A DNA stretch of 64,000 nt from Nansenia antarctica (GCA_963989245.1 OZ022342.1:15241495-15305494), one strand, 5' to 3'; positions 10,683-22,560 are shown, counted from the stretch's first letter. Numbers and translations: made by a program. Notes: generated by a model not told the origin, from the letters alone.

Positions 10683-11621
10683 ATGGAAAATTCATCAGCA
10701 GTGACATCCATCATATTGTCTGCATACTACGGAATGGAACATCTTAAGTACATGTACTTCAGCATTTTCCTTATTTTGTACATTGTCATTGTTGCTGAAA
10801 ATGTCATTCTCATTGGAGTGATCTACACTGAGAAAACATTACATGAGCCAATGTATTTCCTTGTGTGTAATTTGGCAGCAAATGGCCTCTATGGGAGCAC
10901 TGCTCTACTGCCAGCACTACTGAGTAATTTATCCTCCCACACTCATGACGTGTCTCTAGCTTTATGTCAAACACAGATCTATTGTTTACACACATATGCT
11001 ATTGTTGAATTCACAGTTTTAGCAGTGATGAGTTATGATAGGTATGTTGCCATATGCTATCCACTGCAGTATCACATGATGATGTCACTGTCAAAGGTTT
11101 ATAAACTCATTGCATTCACCTGGCTTTATCCATTGGTGGCATTTCTCATGTTTTTCATTCTCCCTCTTCAACTGCGATTCTGTGAAAACGATATAGACAA
11201 ATTATACTGCATAAATTACTCACTTGTGAAGGTCTCCTGTACAGGTACGTCTATTGTGAGCATCGTGGGATTACTCTCTGTGGTTGTATATACTTTTCCA
11301 CAGATCGTAATGATCCTTTATTCATATGTACATATCTTAAGAATCTGTGCATTATCTTCAAAAGAATCCAAGATCAAAGCACTGCAAACTTGCACTCCAC
11401 ACTTGTTTGCAGTTATCAACTACTCTATAGGGTGCCTTTTTGAAGTATTGCAAAGCCGATTCAACACAAGCCATTTAACTTACAGAACTCGTGTGTTTTT
11501 GTCTCTTTACTTTTTGATATTCCCTCCCATTCTTAATCCAGCTATCTATGGTATAAGTACTAAAGCCATAAGAGTGTCATTGTTTAAACATTTTCATGGT
11601 AAGAATAGGGTATTGCAGTAG
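10683..11621 (+). CDS. Olfactory receptor OR2, intact, 312 aa
   Basis: A class A odorant receptor paralogous to OR1 and OR3, with the same seven-TM layout and signature motifs: LHEPMY, MSYDRYVAIC, KALQTCTPH, PPILNPAIY. The ECL2 cysteines are retained. Residues up to about 110 are the same as in OR1, OR3 and OR6. Changes concentrate in TM3-TM5 and the region before TM7, for example KV for NL before the last ECL2 cysteine and TYRTR for PYSTH before TM7. The start codon is chosen by position after the conserved splice acceptor. The ligand is unknown. Nothing suggests a pseudogene. Confidence 0.95.
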   Translation: MENSSAVTSIILSAYYGMEHLKYMYFSIFLILYIVIVAENVILIGVIYTEKTLHEPMYFLVCNLAANGLYGSTALLPALLSNLSSHTHDVSLALCQTQIYCLHTYAIVEFTVLAVMSYDRYVAICYPLQYHMMMSLSKVYKLIAFTWLYPLVAFLMFFILPLQLRFCENDIDKLYCINYSLVKVSCTGTSIVSIVGLLSVVVYTFPQIVMILYSYVHILRICALSSKESKIKALQTCTPHLFAVINYSIGCLFEVLQSRFNTSHLTYRTRVFLSLYFLIFPPILNPAIYGISTKAIRVSLFKHFHGKNRVLQ

Positions 11622-11711
11622 GAAAGGCTGTTTCCATGTGCATTGAAGTTATGGATAGAATGTTTATTGTGTCGGATAGGCCTATTGCAGGTGACGACAG
11701 TACACCTACTG

Positions 11712-11990
11712 TGGTAAATGGTAAATAATGGTAAATGGACTGACTTATATAGTGCCTTATTCCAAAGCGCTTTACAATGGCCTCTCATTCACCCATTCAC
11801 ACACACATTCACACACCAATGGCGACAAGCTACCATGCAAGGCGCCATCCCGCTCATTGGGAGCAATTTGGGGTTAAGTGTCTTGCCCAAGGACTCTTCG
11901 ACATGTGGCCAGCTGGGGCTTGAACCGCCGATCTGCCAACCTTGCAATCATTAGATGCCAGCTCTACCTCCTGCGACACAGCCGCCTCAC
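11712..11990 (-). mobile_element. tRNA-derived SINE, full version (unit 2)
   Basis: Same SINE as at 4688 but with the middle intact (CAATGGCGACAAGC..., GGGGTTAAGTGTCTTGCCCA). The minus strand starts with the tRNA-like head and GGTTCAAGCCC B-box and ends with a GTAAATGG repeat. Confidence 0.8.
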
Positions 11991-13033
11991 TACAGTATCG
12001 ATATCTGTGCGATTGTTATAACATCACAACATGCTGAGAGAACATTGACATGCTAAAAACACATAACTACACATAATTAGATGAGCACACAGTCCTTGCT
12101 TTTGAACACGTCCTAAAACGAAAGTATGTTTACAAGTCATTATCACTTACCGGCAGCCTACGGCAAACAAGAACAGTGAATCCAATCCACAAATTATAAG
12201 TATTTAGTGATCGTTAAACTGTTGTATATTATCGAGTGGGTACTTTAAACCTGTTATGAAAAAAACCGAAAACCAGATATTGTTGACAAGAAGCTTCACT
12301 TGTCGACCCCTTCGATTCTGCGACTGGTTTATGGTCTCACCTGCGGGCGTCACTAGGCTATTCTACACACACTAAAAAAGGGTCCTATAATTGATTTTCC
12401 ATTTGTAAGAAAAAATACATAGAATGAAAACCTGAAGGCAGTCACTAAAACTAGAAGTCAGACCGTAACTTTTCTTTTTTCTACAATGCTGAATGCTGCT
12501 GTTTAAATAATTGTAATGTTAAACCAGTTGGTCACTGAGTACTGCAGAGTACTGTTATTGTTGCTTGAATAAAGGCTGGCAGTTTTTAATAGGCAACTGT
12601 TGTTGTGGACTATATACTGGGGAAGTATTTGGTATTAGTCAGGAGTAAAAAAAGAAATACAAATATCGGATTGATATTGGTATCGCAGATACCTGAAGCC
12701 CAGGTATCAGTATCGGTATCGTATCGGTAGTGAAAAAGTGGGATCGGGAATCCCTACCAGTTACCTCCAATATTTGAGAGTTGCACTTCTCAACTCCACT
12801 TTTCTCCCACAGTGTACCCATAACATTTGCATTTGTAAACTGGGGTGGGGGATTTATGAACAAAACTATCCAGTATATACTGTACAATGCCATCCATAGG
12901 CCGGTGCCGCATCAATATGCCGACGGACCGTTGTGCCGACAGCCCTCCCTGCATGTGAATGCTCTCCGCTTCTCTGTTACGGTACATGTGGGAAGACGGT
13001 ACATGTGGGAAAACTACGGTTAGGGTTAGGTGC
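11991..13033. other. Unit 2 downstream spacer
   Basis: Copy of the unit 1 interval 4874-5910. No gene is seen. It carries the same GTATCGG-rich tract and the left half of the fold-back repeat. Confidence 0.55.
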
Positions 13034-15240
13034 TCAAAGTCAAAAGTCAAAAGTCAAAAGTCACTTTATTGTCCCATCACTGGGAAATTTGTATTGGGCT
13101 TGCACCCACAGCAGCCAACAAAGAGCAATACAGAATAATAACACACAAACAGAAGGCAGCCTTGATTAAAACAAGAGTGGAAATAAAACGAGCAAGATAT
13201 GTTCACATTCATCTGGTGCAGTTTAAAAGTTTAACAGAAACAGGAATAAAATCATTTTTAAATCTATTTAGTCTAGCGCGGGGGACTCTGAACCTCCTCC
13301 CAGAGGGCAGCAGTTCATACTCTGCATGTAGGACATGGGAGGGATTCATGAGAATTCTATTAGCCTGTCTGAGAGTAGCCTGTTCGAAAATAGACTGCAG
13401 GGATGAGTGGTCTTTCACCCCTATGATCTTCCATGCAGTCTGTATCAGTCGGACCAGTTTGGACCTTAGTTGTACAGATAGGTTACCAAACCAAGATGTA
13501 ATGCCGTATCTGATGAGACTCTCTAAGACAGACTGGTAGAAGAGTAGCATACATTTTTGGTCAACACCATGAACTCTAAGACGGCGTAGGAAGTGTAGTC
13601 GTTGTTGTAATCTGCTACAAAGGCTGTCTACATGAGTGCTCCAGGTGAGTGAGTTGTCAATGAAAACCCCAAGATACTTGTAAGAGGCGACCTGAGAGAT
13701 GGATTGTTTGTGGATGACCACAGGCCTGTGGTCCCCAACACCTCTGGGGTCGAACACCATCTCCTCAGTCTTCTTAACATTTAAAACCAGGCAGTTAACA
13801 TCACACCATTTAACAAACCTCTGGATTTCAGAATAATAGTCAATTAAGTCACTGTCCTTTTTAATTAAAGCAAGGATGGCAGTGTCATCCGAGAATTTTA
13901 TGATGCGATTGCTAGGGTAGGTGCTTCTGCACTCGTTTGTGTATAACGTAAAGAGCACAGGGGAACTGATTATACCCTGTGGAGCACCAGTGCTTATGGT
14001 TCTGGGTTCCGAAAGAGTGCCGTTAACACTGACCCGCTGTGTGCGGTTAGTTAAAAAGGAGTGATACCATTTTATAATGAGGGGGGGGACATTAAGCCCA
14101 TTTAACTTCTCAATTAAAAGGTGCGGCTGTATCGTGTTAAAAGCAGAACTGAAATCAACAAATAGGAGTTGGACATAGGAGGTAGGGTCCTCTAAGTGCT
14201 TAGATATGAAGTGCACCATGGCTGAGGTTGCATCATCTGTACCTGTGTTACATCTATAAGCAAACTGAAAAGGGTCCAGAGAGCAACTGACTGCATTTTT
14301 CACTTTAGATATAATGAATTTTTCAAAACATTTCATTACAACAGAAGTCAAAGCGACTGGTCGCAGGTCATTATTTTCCTTGCAGCTAGCCTTCTTAGGA
14401 ACAGGGATAATGATAGCGTCTTTCCAGATGGACGGAACAGTGTGAGAGTCCAGAGACTTCTGGAAGATAGGACACCAGGCCTCAGCCAGCTCCTCACTGC
14501 AGGACTTTAGCATGAGCCCAGAGATGCCATCCGGTCCAGAGGACTTCCTAGGGCGGGTGTTAGAGAACAGTCTCTGTACCTCGCGCTGCTCAATGGTGAT
14601 ACTTGCTTCCAACTCAGGCAGCGCCTGAAGAGCCACTGTTTGCTCCATCGAGAAGTCGGCAGTCTCAAACCTGGCATAAAAATGGTTAAGTTCATTGGCT
14701 TTTTCACCCTCGTTTAGGACACTAAGGCACCTTTTAGCTGGGGCCATGTTAGTCATATATTTCATGGAGTCCCATAGTTTTTTTGTGTTCATAGAAGAGC
14801 AGTGGGATTCAAATGTCTCTTTCTGTTTCCTCTTGGCCCCCCTTAATTTGTGATTCAGTTCTTTTTGGATGTTCCTCATGGCCAAAAGATCCTTATTCCT
14901 GAATGCAATTCTCTTCTGAACTATGCACTTTTTGATTTCCTTCGTGATATGGGATTTGTTGTTAGGGTACACAGTTATAGATTTCAGGAGTAACACGTTA
15001 TCTCTGCAAAACTTTATATAATCTGTAATGGTGTCAGTAGCCTCTTCAAGGTCCAGACCGTGAAAGAGGTCCCAGTCGGTACAGGAAAAGCAGCCTTTTA
15101 GGGTTTCAATGCCATCATCATTCCAGACATGAACTGTTTTAACTTGGGGTTTGCTACTTTTAAGCAGAGATTTATACGTGGGAATTAGCTGGACAACATT
15201 GTGGTCGGAGTTACCTAACGGGGGTTTAGCACTGGCAGAC
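13034..15240 (-). mobile_element. Non-LTR retrotransposon (CR1/L2/Rex1-like) with long open pol
   Basis: The 3' end lies at 13034 with four AAAGTCA-type tail repeats followed by CTTTATTGTCCCATCAC. On the minus strand one frame is open from the stop at 13209 up to at least 15230. It starts inside the AP-endonuclease domain (the GNSDHNVVQ motif near 15195 is the conserved SDH end of that domain) and runs through a complete reverse transcriptase (LRPVALTSVVMKCFEKF, SSAFNTIQ, TGAPQGIISSP, FSDDTAIL as the catalytic box, KYLGV) and the usual LINE C-terminus (LLPSGRRFRVPRAR). The 5' end is truncated at 15240. Present only in unit 2, it replaced about 225 bp of the unit 1 sequence (5911-6137). It looks young: no stop or frameshift is seen over about 2 kb. 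Confidence 0.9.
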
Positions 15241-15635
15241 AGGCCTACGTATTGGGAAAAATAACAATTCTTTCTTCTTTTGGCTCTATATTTCTATATC
15301 TCAATTTGCATCCCATCAATGTTGTTTCTGTTCAGATTGATTCCACCATTTGGAAATGTAAAAGAAAATGACATTACACAGTAGCTATTATCTCACTTGT
15401 AAACTGTTTTTTAGGCTTGTGGCATTTTGTATTGATTTTTTAAAACTCTAATAAGTTTGATGCAGGTCACATTGTGACATTATCAAATTAAAAGGTGATC
15501 CGCAAAACAAAACACTTTTATCGTATTGAGTATTGTTGTCTATAAGCAGATGTTATGTTGGATAGGTTTAACTTAAAGTGTTGAAAGTAGGGCTGTCAAT
15601 GTTAACGCGTTAACGCTCATGATTAATTTGATAAC
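15241..15635. other. Unit 2/unit 3 junction spacer
   Basis: Homologous to 6139-6532. No gene is seen. Confidence 0.5.
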
Positions 15636-16133
15636 TGTTAGCCTATATGGAGATCCTCCTTCTTAGTCAGGTGGCCGGAAATAACATTGATCCCTCAGAG
15701 AGAAGGTTGAATCGTAATCATTGTATTAGGCAGATCTGGGTTACATTCTCTTGTACAGATGTTTCCAAGGCAGCATGCTCTGTTGGGTCCCAAGCTTCAA
15801 GCATGGCTGCGGCATAGGGGATGCCGAGCAAAGTACTGATGGAAGTTACACCTTATATACTTGTTCCCATAGAGAGAGCTTTACATCTGTTCATCGTTAC
15901 TTACAATACTGACATTGGTTCCCATACATGGCTCTATTCTGTGTCCATGCTGTTCTACTCTGCTGACCATTGCTAACCCATACATAGTTACCCGTGGTCT
16001 CTAAATCTGTCCCAGGTCCAGTTACAGAGGAAAGCATCTTGCCTGAGAGTGGTCCGTTTAAAGTATGTTTAAGATTAAACAATGAGTATTGCAATATTTG
16101 ATAGGCACACAAAAATGCATCATATCAGTAATC
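15636..16133 (+). mobile_element. Solo-LTR-like block (unit 3)
   Basis: Third copy of the TGTTAGCC... block, again flanked by ATAAC (15631-15635 and 16134-16138). Confidence 0.65.
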
Positions 16134-16471
16134 ATAACACGTATTTTTTTACATTTTTATTAACAAATGAATCATGTTACCATAAGTATTCATAAGTTCA
16201 CCGTATTCATAAGTTCTACTGACATGTGTGGCTGTAGAGGGGTTTCAAGACAGACTGACTTGTATACTGGATTGTAATAATGACGACAGTCGTTGGTTAC
16301 ATTCCTGACCACTTATGATGTTTACATGTTTAGACGCTGTCAGCGATAGCATCCCGGGAAGTGAGGCTAAGTTCGCACAGAAGCGCGCACTCCTCCCCCC
16401 CCCCCCAGGTAGCAGGTGTCTCTGCCCGCAACAGGCGCACCTCTCCCCCGGCCGTTGTGTGTCTCTCTACT

Positions 16472-16566
16472 GGGTAAAAGCTTACGGCTCCGGGGATTCC
16501 CAGGTGGTCTCCTATCCAAGTACTAACCTGGCCCAACCCTGCTTAGCTTCCGAAGTCAGACGAGAG
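16472..16566 (-). repeat. 5S rRNA-derived fragment (unit 3)
   Basis: Same partial 5S sequence as at 7601-7695, without the SINE that precedes it in unit 2. It lacks the 5S 5' third. Confidence 0.8.
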
Positions 16567-16778
16567 AATAATGTCACCAATCATCCATATAGAACAACCG
16601 TGGGCACCTCCACTCGCTGCTGGTGAGACTGCCCTGCCCGATCGAACCCTTTTTCGGGAGCGGGGAACATAGGACCCTTTTTCGGAGCGGGGAACATAGG
16701 ACCCTTTTTCGGGAGGGAGCTAAGGTACTGGGGAACATAGCACCCAGGGAACATAGGTACGCTCCCAGTTTTAGCTAG

Positions 16779-17889
16779 GCCATTAAACTGGCTTGGGAAA
16801 AAGATCTAGGGGTCACTTTTAATGAGGCGGAGTGGAAAGAAGTTTGGACCTACGCCAAAAAGATCTCTCTGTAATCGTACTAAGTCCACACAATATAAAA
16901 TCTTACACCGTATTCATGTAACACCTGCACTTAAAAATAAAATGGACAGCAACTCCTCACCACTCTGCTGCAAATGTAAATCCAATGTTGGTAATATCTT
17001 TCATTATTTCTGGTCTTGTCCAAAAATCCAAAGCTACTGGACTAACGTTGTTAATGAACTCTCAATTATGTTCAATGTCTCGGTGGGATTGGACCCTAGG
17101 TGTCTCATCCTTGGCCCTCCGGATCGCCAGATCTCGAATGCCAAACACCAAAGGTTGTTCAACCTCTTAACATTTTCCGCAAGGAAAAACATTCTGCTAT
17201 ACTGGATAAAGGAAGCTCCCCCTCCAAAAAATCTTGGCATAATATCATAATGGACTGCATTTTCAATGAATATATCACTTGCATGTTACACTCCAAGACG
17301 GACAGTTTCTACCAAACTTGGGACCCCTACTTAAAATATATTGGACCTGCCCTGTCATCTTCCTTACTGCAAGGTTTCCCCTAAGGATTCTTGCTTGGTA
17401 AATGTAAGCATTATCTGACTCCAGGGTACTTGTTTGGTGGGGTTTTGTGTGGGTCGCCTTGGATGAAGGCCTATGCTAGATGACAATAATGTAATGCAAT
17501 GTAATGATATCTACGTCCATACCTCAATTCTATTATAAATATATCTGAGCGACATGTTTTTTAAAAATTTTTGAATTTATTATTATTATTTATTATTATT
17601 TTCTCTAAACCCCCTAGTGTATGTACTGTGTGACTGTTTACTGTATGTGCAGCGGGGGGGGGGGGGGGGGGGGGGGGGGGTGGAGTTGGATGGGCTTGGA
17701 TGGGCTTCCACAGAGCCTTCACAGTTCCAGTGGTCCTGTCTGGGTTCTGTGGGGGTTTCATTCAGCTCTGGGGTTCTTGCTGTGTATGTTTAATATTGTC
17801 CTTGTCGTTGTATTGTTTTGTTTGTGCCCTCTATATCAAATTGAAAACCCCAAATAAAAACAGTTTTCCCCCCAAAAATAATAAGCTAG
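16779..17889 (+). mobile_element. 5'-truncated L1/Tx1-like LINE (unit 3 copy)
   Basis: Same truncation and frameshifts as the other two copies, with TSD at 16765-16778 and 17890-17903. The poly-G run (about 17654-17680) is the longest of the three. Confidence 0.85.
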
Positions 17890-18199
17890 CCAGTTTTAGA
17901 TAGCTAGCTTTAGCCTCATGACCGGCCTATTTTACACTTAACATGAGTGTAATAGAATTTAGATGATGACGGCTATTGCCAGCTGCGTTGTTAACACATT
18001 AGGTGACATGTCTGGGCATGTGAGACAGTGAAAAACGAACTCATGGTTCAATGTGGGGTTTTCAACCGGTTTATTTAGACATGTGAAAAGACAAGTTTGA
18101 CAAATGTGAATTAGACATCACAAATGCATTTCATTCTGTGACTAGGGTGTCCACCCACTGGTCATAGAACGTGAGAAAACTGGGTTTTGCCAGGGTTGC

Positions 18200-18997
18200 G
18201 CTACTTAAGAGAGAGAATCATCCATTCTAAATCCTAGGTACTTGTAATGTGAGACAGATTCAATCTTGGAGCCCTGAACAGTGGTGATAGAAGGGAGGTT
18301 CAGAGGCTTGGATGTAGCATTCGAAAACATCATAAGTTTGGTTTTGTCAGCATTCAAAACAAGTTTTAGATCACACAGGGTTTGTCGTACAGTATTAAAA
18401 GCAAGTTGTAGCTGACACAGAGCCTGATTTGGTGTGGACGCATAGCAGTATATCACAGTGTCATCAGCATAAAAATGGAAATTAGCATTTCAGACATTCT
18501 GAGCGAGACTGTTGATATATATAATGAAAAGTAATGGTCCCAGGACCGATCCCTGTGGCACACCCTTGGATATACCAAGGGAGCTGGAAGTGACACCTTC
18601 TGCCTGCACACACTGAGATCTGCCTGAGATGTAATGTTTAAACCAATAAACAGTTTGTTCTGACAATCCTACACTGGTAAGTCTTTGCATCAGTATTGCA
18701 TGATCCACAGTATCAAAAGCCTTAGATAAGTCAATGAAAAGGCTTTTAAAGCTGCTGTTGCAGTGCTGTGTTTTTTTCTAAAACCTGATTGAGACTGATA
18801 AAATATTATTAATAGATAAATACTCCTTCAGTTGTTCACTCACGAGGTGTTCCAGAACCTTAGCCAGGACAGACAACTTGGCCGGTAGTTGTTTAGGACA
18901 GTAGGGTCACCCCCTTTCAGCAGGGGAAGAACAAACGCCGATTTCCATATGGGAGGAATTTTGTTTGTGTCCAGGGAAGTATTAAAAAAGGTTGAAA
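18200..18997 (-). mobile_element. L2-like LINE reverse-transcriptase fragment (unit 3)
   Basis: Third copy, and the most readable one: the minus strand gives TVYWFKHYISGRSQC, GVPQGSVLGPLLF and, in another frame, the block downstream of YADD. A short deletion near 18676 relative to units 1 and 2 restores one of the frames. Confidence 0.85.
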
Positions 18998-19552
18998 GGT
19001 TCTAAAATGTAAGAGATGTGTGACCACTGATCTATATACATTTAATTGCTCCCCAGACAGAGACTGTGAAACATGACATAGAACTGACAGTCATTTCACT
19101 GACGTGAGTGCCCTCAAGAGATTAAAATAATGCCACATCATTGGAGTGTCATGAAGACCACATGACTTCATTTCAGAGGAGATCAGCGATAAAGAGTTCA
19201 TAAACCCTGCAGTCCAGGTCATGTCATCGATGGGGAGACATCACACAAAGGTAAAGGCATTTTCTAATTACAATGTGTGTCCATAATATCATGCTGCATG
19301 GTAGAAGTGGTATCAATCAAATAATAAATGGCATACATTACATATTAGACCTATAGTGTAAGTACTGACATTTATTTAATCTGTAAGGACATTTATGTTT
19401 TGTCGTCACCCAGCATGGCAATTACAAAACAAACTACAAATCTCTAGGTTTGTGGTGATACATTTCTGATAGAGGGTAAACCAAATGCTAGGGGACTTAC
19501 AGCCATTCATTGTATTGTTCTCTTACAGTATCTGAAGAAATACGCCCCGGCT
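18998..19552 (+). promoter_or_regulatory. OR3 promoter-proximal block and 5'UTR intron
   Basis: TAATTG at 19043-19048 precedes TCCCCAG. In OR3, OR5 and OR6 the spacer between them is GC instead of G. The intron is 19251-19528 (278 bp). Confidence 0.6.
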
Positions 19553-20491
19553 ATGGAAAATTCATCAGCAGTGACATCCATCATATTGTCTGCATACTAC
19601 GGAATGGAACATCTTAAGTACATGTACTTCAGCATTTTCCTTATTTTGTACATTGTCATTGTTGCTGAAAATGTCATTCTCATTGGAGTGATCTACACTG
19701 AGAAAACATTACATGAGCCAATGTATTTCCTTGTGTGTAATTTGGCAGCAAATGGCCTCTATGGGAGCACTGCTCTACTGCCAGCACTACTGAGTAATTT
19801 ATCCTCCCACACTCATGACGTGTCTCTAGCTTTATGTCAAACACAGATCTATTGTTTACACACATATGCTATTGTTGAATTCACAATTTTAGCAGTGATG
19901 AGTTATGATAGGTATGTTGCCATATGCTATCCACTGCAGTATCACATGATGATGTCACTGTCAAAGGTTTATAAACTCATTGCATTCACCTGGCTTTATC
20001 CATTGGTGGCATTTCTCATGTTTTTCATTCTCCCTCTTCAACTGCGATTCTGTGAAAACGATATAGACAAATTATACTGCATGAATTACTCACTTGTGAA
20101 GGTCTCCTGTACAGGTACGTCTATTGTGAGCATTGTGGGATTACTCTCTGTGGTTGTATATAGTTTTCCACAGCTGGTAATGATCGTTTATTCATATGTA
20201 CATATCTTAAGAATCTGTGCATTATCTTCGAAAGAATCCAAGATCAAAGCACTGCAAACTTGCACTCCACACTTGTTTGCAGTTATCAACTACTCTATAG
20301 GGTGCTTTTTTGAAATATTGCAAAGCAGATTCAACACAAGCCATTTACCTTACAGAACCCGTGTGTTTTTGTCCCTTTACTTTTTGATATTCCCTCCCAT
20401 TCTTAATCCAGCTATCTATGGTATAAGTATTAAAGCCATAAGAGTGTCACTGTTGAAAACTTTTTATGGTAAGAATAGGGTATTTCAGTAG
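19553..20491 (+). CDS. Olfactory receptor OR3, intact, 312 aa
   Basis: Intact class A odorant receptor, third member of the tandem array. All family motifs are present (LHEPMY, MSYDRYVAIC, KALQTCTPH, PPILNPAIY). By eye it differs from OR2 at 13 positions. Changes in TM5 (SFPQLVMIVYS), the TM6 end (GCFFEILQ) and the C-tail (SLLKTFYGKNRVFQ) are its own or shared with OR6. Its downstream flank lacks about 1 kb present after OR1 and OR2. The ligand is unknown. Confidence 0.95.
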   Translation: MENSSAVTSIILSAYYGMEHLKYMYFSIFLILYIVIVAENVILIGVIYTEKTLHEPMYFLVCNLAANGLYGSTALLPALLSNLSSHTHDVSLALCQTQIYCLHTYAIVEFTILAVMSYDRYVAICYPLQYHMMMSLSKVYKLIAFTWLYPLVAFLMFFILPLQLRFCENDIDKLYCMNYSLVKVSCTGTSIVSIVGLLSVVVYSFPQLVMIVYSYVHILRICALSSKESKIKALQTCTPHLFAVINYSIGCFFEILQSRFNTSHLPYRTRVFLSLYFLIFPPILNPAIYGISIKAIRVSLLKTFYGKNRVFQ

Positions 20492-21111
20492 GAAAGCTGT
20501 TTCATTGTGCATTGAAGTTAGGGATAGAATGTTTATTGTGTAGGATATTATAGGTGAAGATATACAGTAGGTATTTTACCAGTTACCTCTAATATTTGAA
20601 AGCTGCACTTCTCAACTCCACTTTTCCCCCCCATAACATTTGCATTTGTAAACTGGGGTGGGAGAAAAAAATATATGCTTTTGGCTCTATATTAATGTTG
20701 TTTCTGTTCAGATTGGTTCCACCATTTGGAAATGTAAAAGAACATTACATTATTTACACAGTAGCTATTATCTCACTTGTACACAGTTTTTTAGGCTTGT
20801 GGCATTCTTTATTATTTTTTTAAACTCTAATAAGTTTGATGCAGGTCACATTGTGACATTATCACATTAAAAGGTGATCCGCAAGACAAAACACTTTTAT
20901 GGTATTGAGTATTGTTGTCTATAAGCAGATGTTTTGTTGGTTTAAATTAAAGTTTAACTTAAAGTGTTGAAAGTAGGGCTGTCAATGTTAACGCGTTAAC
21001 GCTCGTGATTAATTTGGAAACCATAACGCGTTCATTTTTAATTAACAAATTAATCATGTTACCATAAGTTCATATTACCATAAATCACAAGTTCTACTGA
21101 CATGTGTGGCT
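20492..21111. other. OR3 3' flank; end of the duplicated array
   Basis: Homologous in pieces to 4596-4660, 5640-5725, 6180-6530 and 450-560. It contains the apparent empty site of the LTR insertion (ATAAC at 21023-21027). No gene is seen. Confidence 0.55.
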
Positions 21112-22095
21112 GTTGTGGTGGAAATTAATATATTCCTTATTGGTGAGCCGATGAAATAAAGAGGTCTGGATTTGAATCAACAAGGTTTTGTGTTTATTCT
21201 GTGAGCACAGAAGTCTCATGAAAAATGAGCCCAGAAACAGAGACATGAATGAATGAATGAATGAATGAATGGACTTTATTGTCATTGCTACAGTACAGGT
21301 ACCAAACAACGACATTTAGGAGGGGTGGCTCCCCTGGTGTTAGGAAAGAAAAAAAAAAAAAAAAAAAAAACTTTTAGAAAAAAAATCACAAGAAGGGAAG
21401 GAGCTGGTTTACATAAATAAAGGCTATGTACACTATCCACTGTACTATACTGTACAGACAGACGACTAGGGTTGTCATATTGCACAATAGTATTATTCCA
21501 CATTTATTTAAAGTGTCGCAGTTTGCAGGCTTGAAATGTACATGTTTGTGCCTCAGCACTACACCTGATTTTTTTCAGTCCAGCAGCTGCCATCAATCCG
21601 TCCAGACCGTCCAGGGCCCAGAACTTAGGTCTTTGCTGTGTTCAGGGCCTGGACGGCCCTGTGGTAGAAGCTGTTCTTCAGCTGTTATCTTCATAGATGA
21701 GCATTTGTACTGAGGCAAAAACACATGCATGCAACAGGAAATGACAGCCTTACTCAGAAAAGCCACCGGTGTTCTTCAGACAGTTAAAATGTGAGATGTA
21801 TGCTTACAGACAAGGTTGTGATTAGGCTACAGGATGTTTCTGCAGACTAGCAGAAAGTGGAAAGTACCCAAAACTCTGCACACTCTGCACATCAATTATT
21901 ACAGACATTTTCAATAACAGAAAGTTCAAGTCAAGGATAATCAGCATACAATAAAGCATTTATAAAACCTTCATCATCTATCATGGCTAAAATGCTGTTT
22001 TTGTCAGAGCGACAGATCAACGTCACCCTGGAGTTGGAAAGAGCAAGCTAAGACATTCAACATTATAGGAGAGAGAACAAATACAAAAATACATT
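21112..22095 (-). mobile_element. Probable 3' LTR region of an endogenous retrovirus, interrupted by a LINE
   Basis: On the minus strand the left part reads as an LTR end: an AATAAA signal, CAGACCTCTTTATTTCATCGG and a terminal CCACCACA at 21112. It lies downstream of an env fragment on the same strand, as expected for a 3' LTR. A LINE tail (21247-21715) splits it. The other LTR boundary could not be placed. Confidence 0.45.
21247..21715 (-). mobile_element. LINE 3' end with (CATTC)n tail
   Basis: GAATG repeats at 21247-21270 are followed by GGACTTTATTGTCATTGC. The inverse of the segment matches the 3' end of the plus-strand LINE at 38044-38203 and 40617-40845, including the last codons of pol and the 3'UTR. 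A poly-A/T-rich run lies at 21346-21370. It is strongly 5'-truncated. Confidence 0.8.
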
Positions 22096-22560
22096 TCACT
22101 CATTATCAGACACAGCAGAGAGGTAGTCATCATCATCAATGTCATACATTTCATCTTCAATTTCAGGAATATGTGGAACAGAGGGTATCTGAGTATATTT
22201 GATCATCGTAGTGGCCACAGACTTATCTTTGGTACGCACAACCACACAGGGAATGATACAACAACCACAAAAAGCAAACAGGCCCATAACTGTGACCACA
22301 GAGGTGAATAGTGTTATAGCCAAAGTCTTCCATTTGCCAAACAAGTAATCAAATCATCCTGTAAGGGGGTTGTCTAACCCAGAGTTCTCAGCTAACTCCT
22401 CTCTAAGGGATTTCAGGCCTGCTAGAGCTCTGCTTACCGACCCGTCTGGGGCAGTGTTATTGGGGATGAAAGTACAACAAGAGTCCCCAAAGGAGACGAC
22501 TCCACCCTTATCGGCCAGGAGCATGTCTACGGCCATCCTGTACATTGGCGTTGGGCTCTA
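22096..22560 (-). pseudogene. Endogenous retrovirus env, transmembrane-subunit remnant
   Basis: The minus strand encodes the end of a retroviral Env: an ectodomain stretch with a CCTFIPNNTAPDGS-type segment, a membrane-proximal part, a hydrophobic anchor of about 25 residues followed by cysteines (GCC..PC) and an acidic cytoplasmic tail ending in the SDNE residues. One in-frame stop at about 22351-22353 breaks it just before the anchor. The surface subunit and everything upstream are missing, replaced from about 22596 by a LINE fragment. It is a dead relic of an animal retrovirus; family assignment beyond fish ERV is not attempted. Confidence 0.75.

Noticed and set aside
17561..17857. Proline- or glycine-rich small proteins over the poly-G run
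   Set aside because: They are translations of a homopolymer in an L1 3'UTR.
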